A DNA stretch of 45,683 nucleotides from Lachnospiraceae bacterium (GTDB lineage: Bacteria; Bacillota; Clostridia; Lachnospirales; Lachnospiraceae): the NCBI GenBank assembly GCA_022792295.1, contig JAAWAR010000056.1, positions 1-45,683 of the forward strand, in the 5' to 3' direction. A program made the translations under genes and the position numbers. Under the pieces are notes generated by a model. It made no database searches and was not told where the DNA came from. It was given only the letters and a program-made list of their open reading frames with translations. Shown piece by piece: positions 1 to 7,413 of this stretch (positions are counted from its first letter, which is position 1; each line of letters begins with the position of its first letter).

Positions 1-105
1 ATTTTAAAGAAGGCCGGTTATCTGACAAGAGATCCGCGTATGAAGGAGAGAAAGAAGTACGGCCTCAAAGCAGCCCGTAGAGCGCCGCAGTTCTCCAAGA
101 GATAA
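1..105 (+). CDS. rpsI: 30S ribosomal protein S9, C-terminal end (partial)
   Basis: The window opens inside this gene; only the last 34 codons and a TAA stop are present. The visible tail has the [20 protein letters not shown] stretch and ends FSKR, the basic C-terminal tail typical of S9, which reaches the ribosomal P site in the small subunit. The family is about 130 residues, so roughly three quarters lies upstream. rplM normally precedes it. A hairpin follows 20 bases after the stop. Confidence 0.95.
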   Translation: MLKKAGYLTRDPRMKERKKYGLKAARRAPQFSKR

Positions 106-124
106 GAAATTTCTGCAAATGTAT

Positions 125-160
125 GGAAAGCCTGCAAACGTCAAGTTTGTGGGCTTTTCC
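125..160 (+). terminator. Probable terminator after rpsI
   Basis: GGAAAGCC-TGCAAAC is followed by a short loop and GTTTGTGGGCTTTTCC, a near-perfect inverted repeat. The downstream T run is weak, so efficiency is uncertain. It separates the ribosomal protein operon from the GreA-type gene. Confidence 0.6.
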
Positions 161-262
161 GTATCTACTCTTAGCCGCCAAAAGACGGTGCCTGGGAGGT
201 GTTTCCCTTGCCCATGGAAGGTATGATACAGGTGGCAGTCCGAGAGCACTGGAGGGAGAGTT

Positions 263-766
263 ATGTTTAATGAGTTGACAGAGAATGATATAAAAAAGAT
301 GGAGGAGGAGATCGAGTACCGAAAGCTCATCGTGCGGAAAGAAGCGCTCGAGGCAGTGAAGGAGGCCAGGGCGCAGGGAGACTTAAGCGAAAATTTTGAG
401 TATTATGCGGCGAAGCGTGACAAGAATAAAAATGAGAGCCGGATCCGGTACCTCGAGCGGATGATCCGGACCGCCAGGATCGTCCGGGATACTTCCGGTG
501 CGGATGAGATCGGGCTTTATAATACAGTAGATGTGTATTTCGAGGAGGATGACGAGACGGAGACATACAAAATCGTGACGACGGTCCGCGGGAATTCTCT
601 AAAGGGGCTTATCAGTTCCGAGTCCCCCCTTGGCAAGGCACTTCTGGGACACAAGGTTGGAGATCGGGTGCATGTGTCCCTGGGCGGTAAAACCGGATAT
701 GATGTGGTGGTAAAGCGGATTGAAAAGACGACAGATGACGGAAGCGACGCGCTGCGGAGCTTTTAG
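263..766 (+). CDS. greA: GreA/GreB-family transcription elongation factor
   Basis: A 167-residue protein of the GreA/GreB family. These factors enter the RNA polymerase secondary channel and stimulate cleavage of backtracked transcripts. Residues about 1-75 form the predicted N-terminal coiled coil; the tip has GDLSEN (residues 39-44), with the acidic pair D40/E43 expected to hold catalytic Mg2+, followed by FEYYAAK. The rest matches the C-terminal FKBP-like domain (SPLGKALLGHKVGD). GreA is usually about 158 residues, so this is full length with a short tail. GGAGGGAGAG lies just upstream of the ATG. Clostridia often carry more than one Gre paralogue, so the symbol is by family. The next gene follows after 9 bases. 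Confidence 0.88.
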   Translation: MFNELTENDIKKMEEEIEYRKLIVRKEALEAVKEARAQGDLSENFEYYAAKRDKNKNESRIRYLERMIRTARIVRDTSGADEIGLYNTVDVYFEEDDETETYKIVTTVRGNSLKGLISSESPLGKALLGHKVGDRVHVSLGGKTGYDVVVKRIEKTTDDGSDALRSF

Positions 767-775
767 AAAGGTGGT

Positions 776-2074
776 ATGGGGACTATGGGCAGAGAGAATG
801 CGGAGAACGAGAAAAAGATGGTAAAGATTGCGGGATTTCCTCTGCCGCTGTATTTTGCGGTTCTGGCCCTGACTTTGGCATGCATGTTTGCAGGCTGCAT
901 TCCCAAAAGCCTGGTTCCGGCGTTTTTCGTTCTTATGATATTTGGGGAGGGCCTTAACTGTATCGGAAATTCGATACCGTTTGTAAAAACATATCTGGGC
1001 GGCTCGGTGATCTGCATTCTGGGTGCGGCCATGATCCAGGCAACAGGTCTGATTCCGCAGCAGACAACGGAAACGCTCTCCTATTTTGTGAATGACAGCG
1101 GCTTTTTGATTTTTTATATTGCGGCTTTGATTACGGGAAGCCTGTTTAATATTGACCGAAATCTTCTTTTGCGGGCGACCGTGAAACTTTTGCCGGTAGC
1201 GGCGGCAGCTTTGGCGGCCGGCCTTCTTGTGTCCGGGCTTATGGGAATGGTGCTGGGAGACGGCTTTTGGGGCGGAATCCTTTATATCGGAGTGGCCATG
1301 ACCAGCGGCGGCATGACGGCAGGGACGGTTCCGCTTTCTTCGATTTATGCGCAGGAGCTGGGAGTCGAGGCATCTGCCGTGTTGACAAAGATGGCACCGG
1401 CGACGGTGCTTGGAAACTGTGTGGCGATCGTGTACGGCGGTCTGCTAAACGATTATGGAAGAAGACATCCAAAGACGACGGGAAACGGAGTGTTAATCAA
1501 CGACGGGAAGCCGGTGAAGAAAACGCCGCCGATGAAGCCTACCTTCGCGCTCTTAGGAACAGGGATGCTGATTGCCTTTGCGTTTTATCAGCTCGGAGCC
1601 CTTTTGAACCGTTTTGTGCCGATTGTCCCCACATATGCCTGGATGATCCTCGCAGTGGTATTTGTCAAAGGAACCGGAATCATGTCAATGGAGCTGGAGG
1701 ATGCGGCAAGAGAATGGGGGCAGTTTGCAATCCATAGCTGGACCGCGGCGGCTTTGGTGGGAATCGGTTTCACACTGATTAATTTGAATGAAATCATGAA
1801 GACGCTGACGCCCTTCTATCTGTTCGCCATTATATTGATCGAAACGGCGATTACGCTGACTGCGGCCATACTTGGGAAGCTCGTGGGCTTTTATCCGCTC
1901 GAATCAGCGATTGCGGCAGGCATGTGTACCACCAATATGGGCGGCTCCGGAAACGTGGCGGTTTTAAGCAGCGCACACCGAATGGAGCTTTTGCCGTTTG
2001 CGCAGATCGTGACCCGCTCCTGCGGGGCATTAATGCTGACGCTGGGAGGGGTCCTGGTTCACCTTGTAGGATGA
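776..2074 (+). CDS. 2-hydroxycarboxylate transporter family (citrate/malate-type symporter)
   Basis: A hydrophobic protein of 432 residues with about eleven membrane segments. Two glycine-rich reentrant-loop motifs typical of the 2-hydroxycarboxylate transporter family (CitS, CimH, MaeN) are visible: SGGMTAG at about 177-183 and GGSGN at about 389-393. Members import citrate, malate or similar acids with Na+ or H+. The substrate cannot be read from sequence. Start choice is open: ATG at 776 sits very close to the AGAAAGG ribosome site (765-771), while the in-frame ATG at 785 is better spaced. It is probably cotranscribed with the Gre factor. A strong bidirectional hairpin follows. Confidence 0.85.
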   Translation: MGTMGRENAENEKKMVKIAGFPLPLYFAVLALTLACMFAGCIPKSLVPAFFVLMIFGEGLNCIGNSIPFVKTYLGGSVICILGAAMIQATGLIPQQTTETLSYFVNDSGFLIFYIAALITGSLFNIDRNLLLRATVKLLPVAAAALAAGLLVSGLMGMVLGDGFWGGILYIGVAMTSGGMTAGTVPLSSIYAQELGVEASAVLTKMAPATVLGNCVAIVYGGLLNDYGRRHPKTTGNGVLINDGKPVKKTPPMKPTFALLGTGMLIAFAFYQLGALLNRFVPIVPTYAWMILAVVFVKGTGIMSMELEDAAREWGQFAIHSWTAAALVGIGFTLINLNEIMKTLTPFYLFAIILIETAITLTAAILGKLVGFYPLESAIAAGMCTTNMGGSGNVAVLSSAHRMELLPFAQIVTRSCGALMLTLGGVLVHLVG

Positions 2075-2095
2075 AAGAAACCATATAAAATTAAA

Positions 2096-2135
2096 ACAGC
2101 CGGTTTTCTGCCGTATGAAGCGGAAAACCGGCTGT
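2096..2135. terminator. Bidirectional terminator between convergent genes
   Basis: ACAGCCGGTTTTC and GAAAACCGGCTGT form a perfect 13-bp stem. It lies between the transporter on the plus strand and the flavodoxin on the minus strand and can serve both. Confidence 0.8.
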
Positions 2136-2147
2136 ATGTATGCCAGG

Positions 2148-2660
2148 CTATGAGAGCATAAAGCCGTTTACCCAGTCGGCCAAAGCCCGGAAGTCGTCTT
2201 CATCCGGATGGGATTCGGCTTCTGCGTACTTCTCCAAGAAGCCTTTTGCCTTGGTATTTTCCGGGTCAATAGAAAGCTCGGCTTCGCATTTGGCCTTGAC
2301 CTCCGGCCGCATCTTCCCCAGGCACATAAAGCCGGGAAGAACGGTGTTGCTTACGTTGGCCTGACGAGCCGCCGCGTTTAAGACTTGACGGAAATACTCT
2401 GGGTCCGAGCTGTAGCCGGCAGTGCCGAACAGGACAACGGTCCGATTATGAAGCTTTTTCAGGAAAACGCGGGTCAGAGAATCACAACTGTCCTTGTCGG
2501 TCCAAAAGCCGACAAAGGTGATGTCGGCATCAATGGAGACAGCTTCACGCGAGGTCTCTCCGAAATAGAGGCAGGATTCGGCCGGGAGCAGGCTGTGCAG
2601 CCGGTCTGCCAACGCAGCAGTGTTGCCAGTCATACTGGAAAAAACGATTGAGTATGTCAT
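2148..2660 (-). CDS. Flavodoxin-family protein
   Basis: A 170-residue flavodoxin-like protein. The N-terminal FSSMTGNTAALADRL is the phosphate-binding loop for FMN (S/T-x-T-G-x-T type). Later stretches such as VGFWTDKDSCDS and LFGTAGYSSDPEY resemble the loops flanking the isoalloxazine ring. These proteins carry one or two electrons in the cytoplasm. The start is ATG at 2660, preceded by GGGGAGGGG with good spacing; a TTG 15 bases upstream falls within that ribosome site and was rejected. It lies 21 bases after rubredoxin on the same strand, so the two are probably one transcript. It resembles the stand-alone Flavodoxin_3 group; the partner is not known, with the flavo-diiron gene upstream a candidate. 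Confidence 0.85.
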   Translation of the reverse strand: MTYSIVFSSMTGNTAALADRLHSLLPAESCLYFGETSREAVSIDADITFVGFWTDKDSCDSLTRVFLKKLHNRTVVLFGTAGYSSDPEYFRQVLNAAARQANVSNTVLPGFMCLGKMRPEVKAKCEAELSIDPENTKAKGFLEKYAEAESHPDEDDFRALADWVNGFMLS

Positions 2661-2681
2661 GTAACCCCTCCCCAAAGAAAT

Positions 2682-2843
2682 TTATTCGACTGCCTTGAAG
2701 TCGTCCTTCCCAACGGAGCATAGAGGGCAGACCCAATCATCAGGAAGATCTTCCCATTTAGTGCCGGCAGCGATCCCATTATCCGGATCTCCGGCCGCCT
2801 CGTCGTAAATGTATCCGCATACTTCGCATTCATATTTTTTCAT
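2682..2843 (-). CDS. Rubredoxin
   Basis: A 53-residue protein, [18 protein letters not shown]..., with the four cysteines of rubredoxin in two knuckles: CEVCGY near residues 6-11 and CPLC near 39-42. They bind one iron for single-electron transfer. The aromatic and DPDNGI segments match the family, and the length is typical. AAGGAGG lies 9 bases before the ATG. It has its own promoter (perfect TATAAT) and precedes the flavodoxin gene. Rubredoxin is the usual electron donor to FprA-type flavo-diiron proteins, encoded just upstream. Confidence 0.96.
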   Translation of the reverse strand: MKKYECEVCGYIYDEAAGDPDNGIAAGTKWEDLPDDWVCPLCSVGKDDFKAVE

Positions 2844-2874
2844 AGCTGAATACCTCCTTGTTTTGATAGAGATT

Positions 2875-2903
2875 ATTATAGCACAGGCAGAGGGGTTCGT
2901 CTA
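2875..2903 (-). promoter_or_regulatory. Promoter for rubredoxin-flavodoxin
   Basis: On the minus strand, TAGACG (-35, 4 of 6 consensus bases), a 17-base spacer and a perfect TATAAT. It lies about 30 bases before the rubredoxin start. Confidence 0.65.
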
Positions 2904-2964
2904 TGAAGAAAGTATGTATGATTCTTAAAATTTTATACATAAAGGAACGGATACATGGGTGAGG

Positions 2965-2990
2965 AAAAAGGGAGGACTCTTTGCCCTCCC
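2965..2990 (-). terminator. Terminator after the flavo-diiron gene
   Basis: On the minus strand GGGAGGG, an 8-base loop, CCTCCC and then TTTTT, starting 2 bases after the stop codon of the flavo-diiron gene. Confidence 0.75.
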
Positions 2991-2992
2991 CA

Positions 2993-4198
2993 TCAGTGTG
3001 CCATAGAAGCGCACAATGCATCCGCCAATTCCTGAACAGAGGCAGCCTGTCCGGCCTGCAGGGACGATTTGACGGAGATTCCGGCTTCCAGGAACGTGTT
3101 GTTTTTGAGGCCGGAGAGGCCCTCTTTCATGAGCTTTGCGGATACCGGAGCCCAGGACCCGTTTTCAATCAGGGCAATTACGCGGTTCTGGAGATTATGG
3201 GCAGCAAGCTGATGGACCAGTGTGTCCATGTTACAGAAGATGCCATTGTTGTATGTGATGGAAGCGAGCACCAGATGCGAGCAGCGGAAGGCCTCCGCCA
3301 AAATGTAGGAGGGGTGTGTCTTAGATACGTCAAAGACAGAAATCCCCTTTACGCCTCTCTCGGCAAGCTCTCCGGCCAGGATGTCTACGGCATTTTGCGT
3401 ATGGCCGTAAACCGAGGCATAGGCAAGGACAACAGACGGTTCCTCCGGTGTGTAGGAGCTCCACTTGGAATAGCAGTCAAGGAGCCAGGAAAAATCCTTC
3501 CTCCAGACCAGGCTGTGAAGCGGGCAGATCATGCAAATGTCCAGCCCGGAGGCCTTTTTTAAGAGTGCCTGTACCTGCATGCCGAATTTTCCGACGATGT
3601 TTGTATAATATCTCCTGGCCTCGGCGTGCCACTCGCTCTTATAGTCCGTCTCATCGGCAAAGATATTGCCGTCGATTGCGCCAAAGGAGCCAAACGCATC
3701 GGCTGAGAACAGAATCTTTTCGGTCTTTTCATAGGAAACCATGACCTCGGGCCAGTGGACCATAGGAGCCATTACAAAGGTAAGCTCATGTGCGCCGAGA
3801 GACAAAGTATCGCCCTCTTTGACCGGCATGACATGGCTGTCCACATGAAAGGTGAAGAACTGCTTCATCATAGCAGCGGCCTTGGCAGTGCACACAAGCT
3901 TTACGTGCGGATAGTGGTCGATGATGTCGCTGATGGAAGCACAGTGATCCGGCTCCATGTGGTTGATGACCAGATAGTCGAGGCTGCGGCCGTTTAAGGC
4001 GGCCTCGATGTTCTCCATGAGCTGATGCGTGAAGGCAGCGTCCACAGTGTCAAACAGAGCGCATTTTTCATCCAACAGCAGATAGGAATTATAGGATACG
4101 CCCTTCGGGACCGGATAAACGTTTTCGAATAACGCGATACGCCGGTCATTTGCCCCGACCCAATATAAAGAATCGGTTAGTTTTCTGATAGAATGCAT
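2993..4198 (-). CDS. FprA-type flavo-diiron protein (O2/NO reductase)
   Basis: A 401-residue A-type flavoprotein that reduces O2 to water and/or NO to N2O, protecting anaerobes. The N-terminal metallo-beta-lactamase-like domain carries the diiron ligands: HMEPDH (H80, E82, D84, H85), H148 in MVHWPEV, D167 in SADAFG and H228 in CPLHS. The C-terminal flavodoxin domain starts near 256 with AYASVYGHTQNA as the FMN phosphate loop. Length is typical. The start is the ATG at 4198 with GGAGG 8 bases upstream; a longer reading runs into the promoter. It has its own promoter and terminator, and rubredoxin and flavodoxin follow on the same strand. Preference for O2 or NO cannot be read from sequence. 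Confidence 0.95.
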   Translation of the reverse strand: MHSIRKLTDSLYWVGANDRRIALFENVYPVPKGVSYNSYLLLDEKCALFDTVDAAFTHQLMENIEAALNGRSLDYLVINHMEPDHCASISDIIDHYPHVKLVCTAKAAAMMKQFFTFHVDSHVMPVKEGDTLSLGAHELTFVMAPMVHWPEVMVSYEKTEKILFSADAFGSFGAIDGNIFADETDYKSEWHAEARRYYTNIVGKFGMQVQALLKKASGLDICMICPLHSLVWRKDFSWLLDCYSKWSSYTPEEPSVVLAYASVYGHTQNAVDILAGELAERGVKGISVFDVSKTHPSYILAEAFRCSHLVLASITYNNGIFCNMDTLVHQLAAHNLQNRVIALIENGSWAPVSAKLMKEGLSGLKNNTFLEAGISVKSSLQAGQAASVQELADALCASMAH

Positions 4199-4256
4199 AA
4201 TTGATTCCTCCAATTTTAATCTATATATCAATGAAAGAACAGGGAATACTTGTTGT

Positions 4257-4285
4257 ATTGTAAAGGGTAACGGCGGGAATTTCAA
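4257..4285 (-). promoter_or_regulatory. Promoter for the flavo-diiron gene
   Basis: Minus strand TTGAAA, 17-base spacer, TACAAT. It lies 59 bases before the start codon and back to back with the feo promoter. Confidence 0.7.
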
Positions 4286-4347
4286 GCCGTTTTTTTAAAT
4301 TTATGGGAAATCCCAAAATGAAATTTTTTTAACCGGTAAAATTTCTA

Positions 4348-4376
4348 TTGACAAGACCGACCGGCAGAGATATAAT
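4348..4376 (+). promoter_or_regulatory. Consensus promoter of the feo operon
   Basis: TTGACA, 17 bases, TATAAT: a perfect match to the vegetative sigma consensus. A Fur-like palindrome begins 9 bases downstream and would overlap the start of transcription. Confidence 0.85.
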
Positions 4377-4384
4377 ATACTTGA

Positions 4385-4405
4385 AATTGATATTCGTTAT
4401 CAATT
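4385..4405. promoter_or_regulatory. Fur-like iron-response operator
   Basis: A perfect inverted repeat, AATTGATA and TATCAATT around a 5-base centre. The inner 15 bases match the 7-1-7 Fur box TGATAAT-N-ATTATCA at 12 of 14 positions. Its place at the transcription start of a ferrous iron uptake operon supports repression by Fur when iron is plentiful. The regulator is not encoded in the window. Confidence 0.75.
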
Positions 4406-4442
4406 AAAACGAAAAATAATTGAATTTTGTGAGGTGAGTGAT

Positions 4443-4613
4443 ATGAGTCTGGCAGACGGGATTGTCCTTTTGATGATCTGTTTAGTATCTGCAGGGATCC
4501 TTGTTTACATGCGCAGGCAAAAAAAGGAAGGAAAAGGCTGCTGTGGCTGTGCCGGATGTTCGGGCGGCTGTGAGCAGAGAATTTCCCAAAAGGAGGGGAC
4601 GAAATGCCGATGA
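4443..4613 (+). CDS. FeoB-associated Cys-rich membrane protein
   Basis: A 56-residue protein with one N-terminal membrane segment (about residues 5-23, IVLLMICLVSAGILVYM) and a cytoplasmic tail with the cysteine cluster GCCGCAGCSGGC. This is the layout of the small FeoB-associated proteins of anaerobic Firmicutes, thought to help iron transfer or assemble the Feo complex. GAGGTGA precedes the ATG. Its stop codon overlaps the next gene by 11 bases, implying translational coupling. It is the first gene after the Fur-like site. Biochemical function is not established for the family. Confidence 0.85.
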   Translation: MSLADGIVLLMICLVSAGILVYMRRQKKEGKGCCGCAGCSGGCEQRISQKEGTKCR

Positions 4614-4813
4614 ATTTTTTGCGCCCCGGAGAAAGAGGGGTAATCCGGCGGATTGGAGGAGCAGCTGATACGAAGCGGTTTCTTGCCAATCTCGGTTTTA
4701 CCTGTGGTACAGAGATCCGCGTCATCTCCAGGCTCGGCGGAAACCTGATCGTAAACATCAAAGATTCAAGAGTGGCGATCAATCATGAAATGGCGAAATG
4801 TATATTGGTGTAG
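4604..4813 (+). CDS. feoA: FeoA-type protein (first copy)
   Basis: A 69-residue SH3-like FeoA domain. Typical features are the N-terminal LRPGERGVIRRIGG, the central FLANLGFTCGTEIRVISR and the C-terminal INHEMAKCILV. FeoA is a small cytoplasmic protein that assists the ferrous iron pump FeoB. AGGAGG lies 7 bases before the ATG. A second FeoA gene follows 79 bases later; the two proteins are clearly different in sequence, so this is not a recent duplication. Paired FeoA genes before feoB are common in Clostridia. Confidence 0.9.
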   Translation: MPMNFLRPGERGVIRRIGGAADTKRFLANLGFTCGTEIRVISRLGGNLIVNIKDSRVAINHEMAKCILV

Positions 4814-4892
4814 AAGCCGTTTTAAGGCGGAATTCTGCACCAATCTGTTTCCTATATAGTTAGTCAAAACAAACCCAGAAAGGAGAAACAAT

Positions 4893-5117
4893 ATGACATT
4901 GCGTGAGGTTCCGGTCAATACGACGGTTTCCGTTTTAAAAGTTGGCGGGGAAGGGGCGTTTCGCCGCAGAATTATGGATATGGGCATCACGAAAGGCGCC
5001 CAGATCTATGTCCGCCGGGTAGCGCCGCTCGGAGATCCGGTCGAAATCACCGTGCGCGGATATGAACTGTCTCTGCGAAAAAACGATGCGGAGAGTATTG
5101 AAGTAAAAAAGGCTTAA
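4893..5117 (+). CDS. feoA: FeoA-type protein (second copy)
   Basis: A 74-residue FeoA/SH3-like protein beginning MTLREVPVNTTVSVLKVGG, with RRRIMDMGITKGAQIYVRR and the conserved PLGDPVEITVRGYELSLRK. The PLGDP segment makes it closer to canonical FeoA than the first copy. AGAAAGGAG lies before the ATG. feoB begins 18 bases downstream, so coupling is likely. Confidence 0.92.
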   Translation: MTLREVPVNTTVSVLKVGGEGAFRRRIMDMGITKGAQIYVRRVAPLGDPVEITVRGYELSLRKNDAESIEVKKA

Positions 5118-5135
5118 AGGCAGGAGGATAAAAGA

Positions 5136-7316
5136 ATGGCTTTACGAATTGCATTGGCGGGCAACCCGAACTGCGGGAAGACGACGATGTTCAACGCTCT
5201 TACAGGGGCGAATCAGTATGTCGGCAACTGGCCGGGCGTGACTGTCGAGAAGAAGGAAGGGAAGCTAAAGGTGTCCGGGGATGAGGAGATTGTCATCACG
5301 GATCTTCCGGGAATCTATTCGCTTTCTCCGTATACGCCGGAGGAGGTGGTCAGCCGGGATTACCTTGTGAAAGAGAAGCCGGACGTGATTATCAATTTGG
5401 TGGATGCGACGAATATTGAGAGAAATTTGTATTTGACGACGCAGATTCTGGAGATCGGAATCCCGGTTGTAATTGCCCTTAACATGAGCGACCTGCTTGC
5501 CAAAAGAGGGGATATAATCCAGCTTGAAAAGCTGCGTTCTATCTTCGGATGTGAAGTCGTCGAGACATCGGCGCTGAAGGGAACAGGGCTTAAGGAAGTC
5601 GTTGCATGCGCTGTAAAGGCTGCAAGGGGCGGGAGCCAGAGCATACCGGAGCATCTGTTTTCGGAGCGTCTTGAAAAAGCGGTCGAGGAGGTAGGGGACA
5701 GTCTTGCCGAACACGTGGAGAAAGGGCAGAGGCGCTGGTATTCGATCAAGCTTCTTGAGAGGGATGAGAAGGTAATCGAACAGCTCAAGCTTCCGGCCTC
5801 TGTGGTGGCAAGGATAAACAGCGAGGCGTCTGCAATCGAAAAGGATTTGGGAGACGATATAGAGAGCATCATCACCGACGCCCGCTACGGCTACATATGC
5901 GATGTGATTGAAAAAACGGTCCGGAAGTCGCAAAAAGGCCTTACGACCTCGGATAAGATTGATAAAATCGTAACGAACAGATTACTTGGTCTTCCGATTT
6001 TTGCGCTGGTGATGTGGTTTGTCTATTACATTGCTGTTTCGACGCTCGGAACGATGGGAACAGATTGGGCCAACGATACTTTTGGAGGTGGTATTCAGGA
6101 GATGGTGGGATCTGCGCTGGAGGGCGCGGGCGCAAGTAGCCTTGTGCAGAGCCTGGCAGTAGACGGGATTTTAGGCGGCCTGTTTGCTGTGTTTGGATTC
6201 CTCCCTCAGATGGCGCTTTTGTTCCTCCTGCTTTCCGTCCTGGAGGACTGCGGCTATATGGTGCGGATTGCGTTTGTCATGGATCGTGTATTCCGCCATT
6301 TCGGGCTTTCCGGAAAAAGCTTTATTCCTCTTTTGATCTCCTCCGGCTGCGGCATTCCCGGCATCATGGCCTCCCGGACGATTGAGAATGATAACGATAG
6401 ACGCTTGACGATTATGACAGCGACGTTCGTCCCCTGCGGAGCGAAGCTTCCGGTCATTGCGCTGCTTGGCGGGATCATGGCAGGCTGGTCTACAGGGGAC
6501 TATTCTTCGGCTGGCAATACAGCATTTTTGATGTATTTTATCGGGATCGCCTCCGTGCTTGTAGCAGCGATCCTGTTAAAAAAGACGAAACCGTTTTCAG
6601 GGGAGGCAGCTCCGTTTGTCATGGAACTTCCGGCTTACCATATCCCATCCGCCAGAACAGTCTTCATGCACACCTGGGAGCGGCTGTGGGGCTTTATAAA
6701 AAAGGCGGGAACAATCCTGTTTTTGGCATGTGTAGTCATGTGGATTTTGTCCACGTTTGGCTTTGAGGATGGCAGCTTTGGGATGGTCGAGGATACGTCG
6801 AACTGCCTGATGGCGATCTTAGGCGGTGCGCTTGCCTGGATCTTCGCCCCGCTGGGATTCGGCTCCTGGCAGCCGGTTGCAGCCTCTATCTCCGGCCTTA
6901 CGGCAAAGGAGGCGATTGTCACCACGATGGGTGTGCTGGCGAATGTAAATGAGGAGCTGGTCGAGGAGGCGGAAGTAGTCGCCGCGGCGGTCAAGACTTG
7001 GTTCCCGAGCGCAGTGGCAGCGTTCTCGTTTTTGACCTTCAACCTGTTAAATTCTCCATGCCTGGCAGCGATTGCGGCAATGGCGCAGCAGATGCAGTCG
7101 AGGAAGTGGTTCTGGTTTGCAGTCGTGTTCCAGAATGCGTTTGCCTATGCGGTTTCGTTCTGCATCTATCAGCTCGGTACGGCACTTACCGGCGGCCCGG
7201 TGGGAATCGGTACGGCGGCGGCGGGAATTGTCCTGGCGTCCATGCTGTATATGCTGGTTCGCCCGAATCCGTATAAGAATCAGAAAAAGACGGCGCTTCG
7301 TTCTGTAACAGCCTGA
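5136..7316 (+). CDS. feoB: Ferrous iron transport protein B
   Basis: A 726-residue GTP-driven Fe2+ importer of the cytoplasmic membrane. The N-terminal G domain shows GNPNCGKT (9-16, P-loop), DLPG (56-59) and NMSD (116-119), followed by a helical regulatory domain to about 275. The C-terminal half has two gate repeats with many membrane segments; PLLISSGCGIPGIMASR and FVPCGAKLPV are characteristic, including the cysteines of the gate. Length is typical. AGGAGG precedes the ATG. It ends the Fur-controlled operon. Confidence 0.97.
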   Translation: MALRIALAGNPNCGKTTMFNALTGANQYVGNWPGVTVEKKEGKLKVSGDEEIVITDLPGIYSLSPYTPEEVVSRDYLVKEKPDVIINLVDATNIERNLYLTTQILEIGIPVVIALNMSDLLAKRGDIIQLEKLRSIFGCEVVETSALKGTGLKEVVACAVKAARGGSQSIPEHLFSERLEKAVEEVGDSLAEHVEKGQRRWYSIKLLERDEKVIEQLKLPASVVARINSEASAIEKDLGDDIESIITDARYGYICDVIEKTVRKSQKGLTTSDKIDKIVTNRLLGLPIFALVMWFVYYIAVSTLGTMGTDWANDTFGGGIQEMVGSALEGAGASSLVQSLAVDGILGGLFAVFGFLPQMALLFLLLSVLEDCGYMVRIAFVMDRVFRHFGLSGKSFIPLLISSGCGIPGIMASRTIENDNDRRLTIMTATFVPCGAKLPVIALLGGIMAGWSTGDYSSAGNTAFLMYFIGIASVLVAAILLKKTKPFSGEAAPFVMELPAYHIPSARTVFMHTWERLWGFIKKAGTILFLACVVMWILSTFGFEDGSFGMVEDTSNCLMAILGGALAWIFAPLGFGSWQPVAASISGLTAKEAIVTTMGVLANVNEELVEEAEVVAAAVKTWFPSAVAAFSFLTFNLLNSPCLAAIAAMAQQMQSRKWFWFAVVFQNAFAYAVSFCIYQLGTALTGGPVGIGTAAAGIVLASMLYMLVRPNPYKNQKKTALRSVTA

Positions 7317-7337
7317 TAGAGGCCCTATAATAAAAGG

Positions 7338-7378
7338 TCCCCCTAAAACGGGTTTTATCACCGCTTTGGGGGGGGGGG
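7338..7378 (-). terminator. Terminator-like hairpin with an 11-G run
   Basis: CCCCC and a run of eleven G (7368-7378) can pair around an AAAACGGG...CCGCTTT inner stem. Read on the minus strand it is followed by ACCTTTTATT, so it best serves the larA-like gene; there is no T run on the plus strand for feoB. Confidence 0.5.
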
Positions 7379-7413
7379 TGAGCCAGAAGCTTACACGGCG
7401 GCTAAATCGGTAC

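Noticed and set aside
5265-5933. Long minus-strand open frame opposite feoB
   Set aside because: It lies wholly within feoB, has no ribosome site and no family features.
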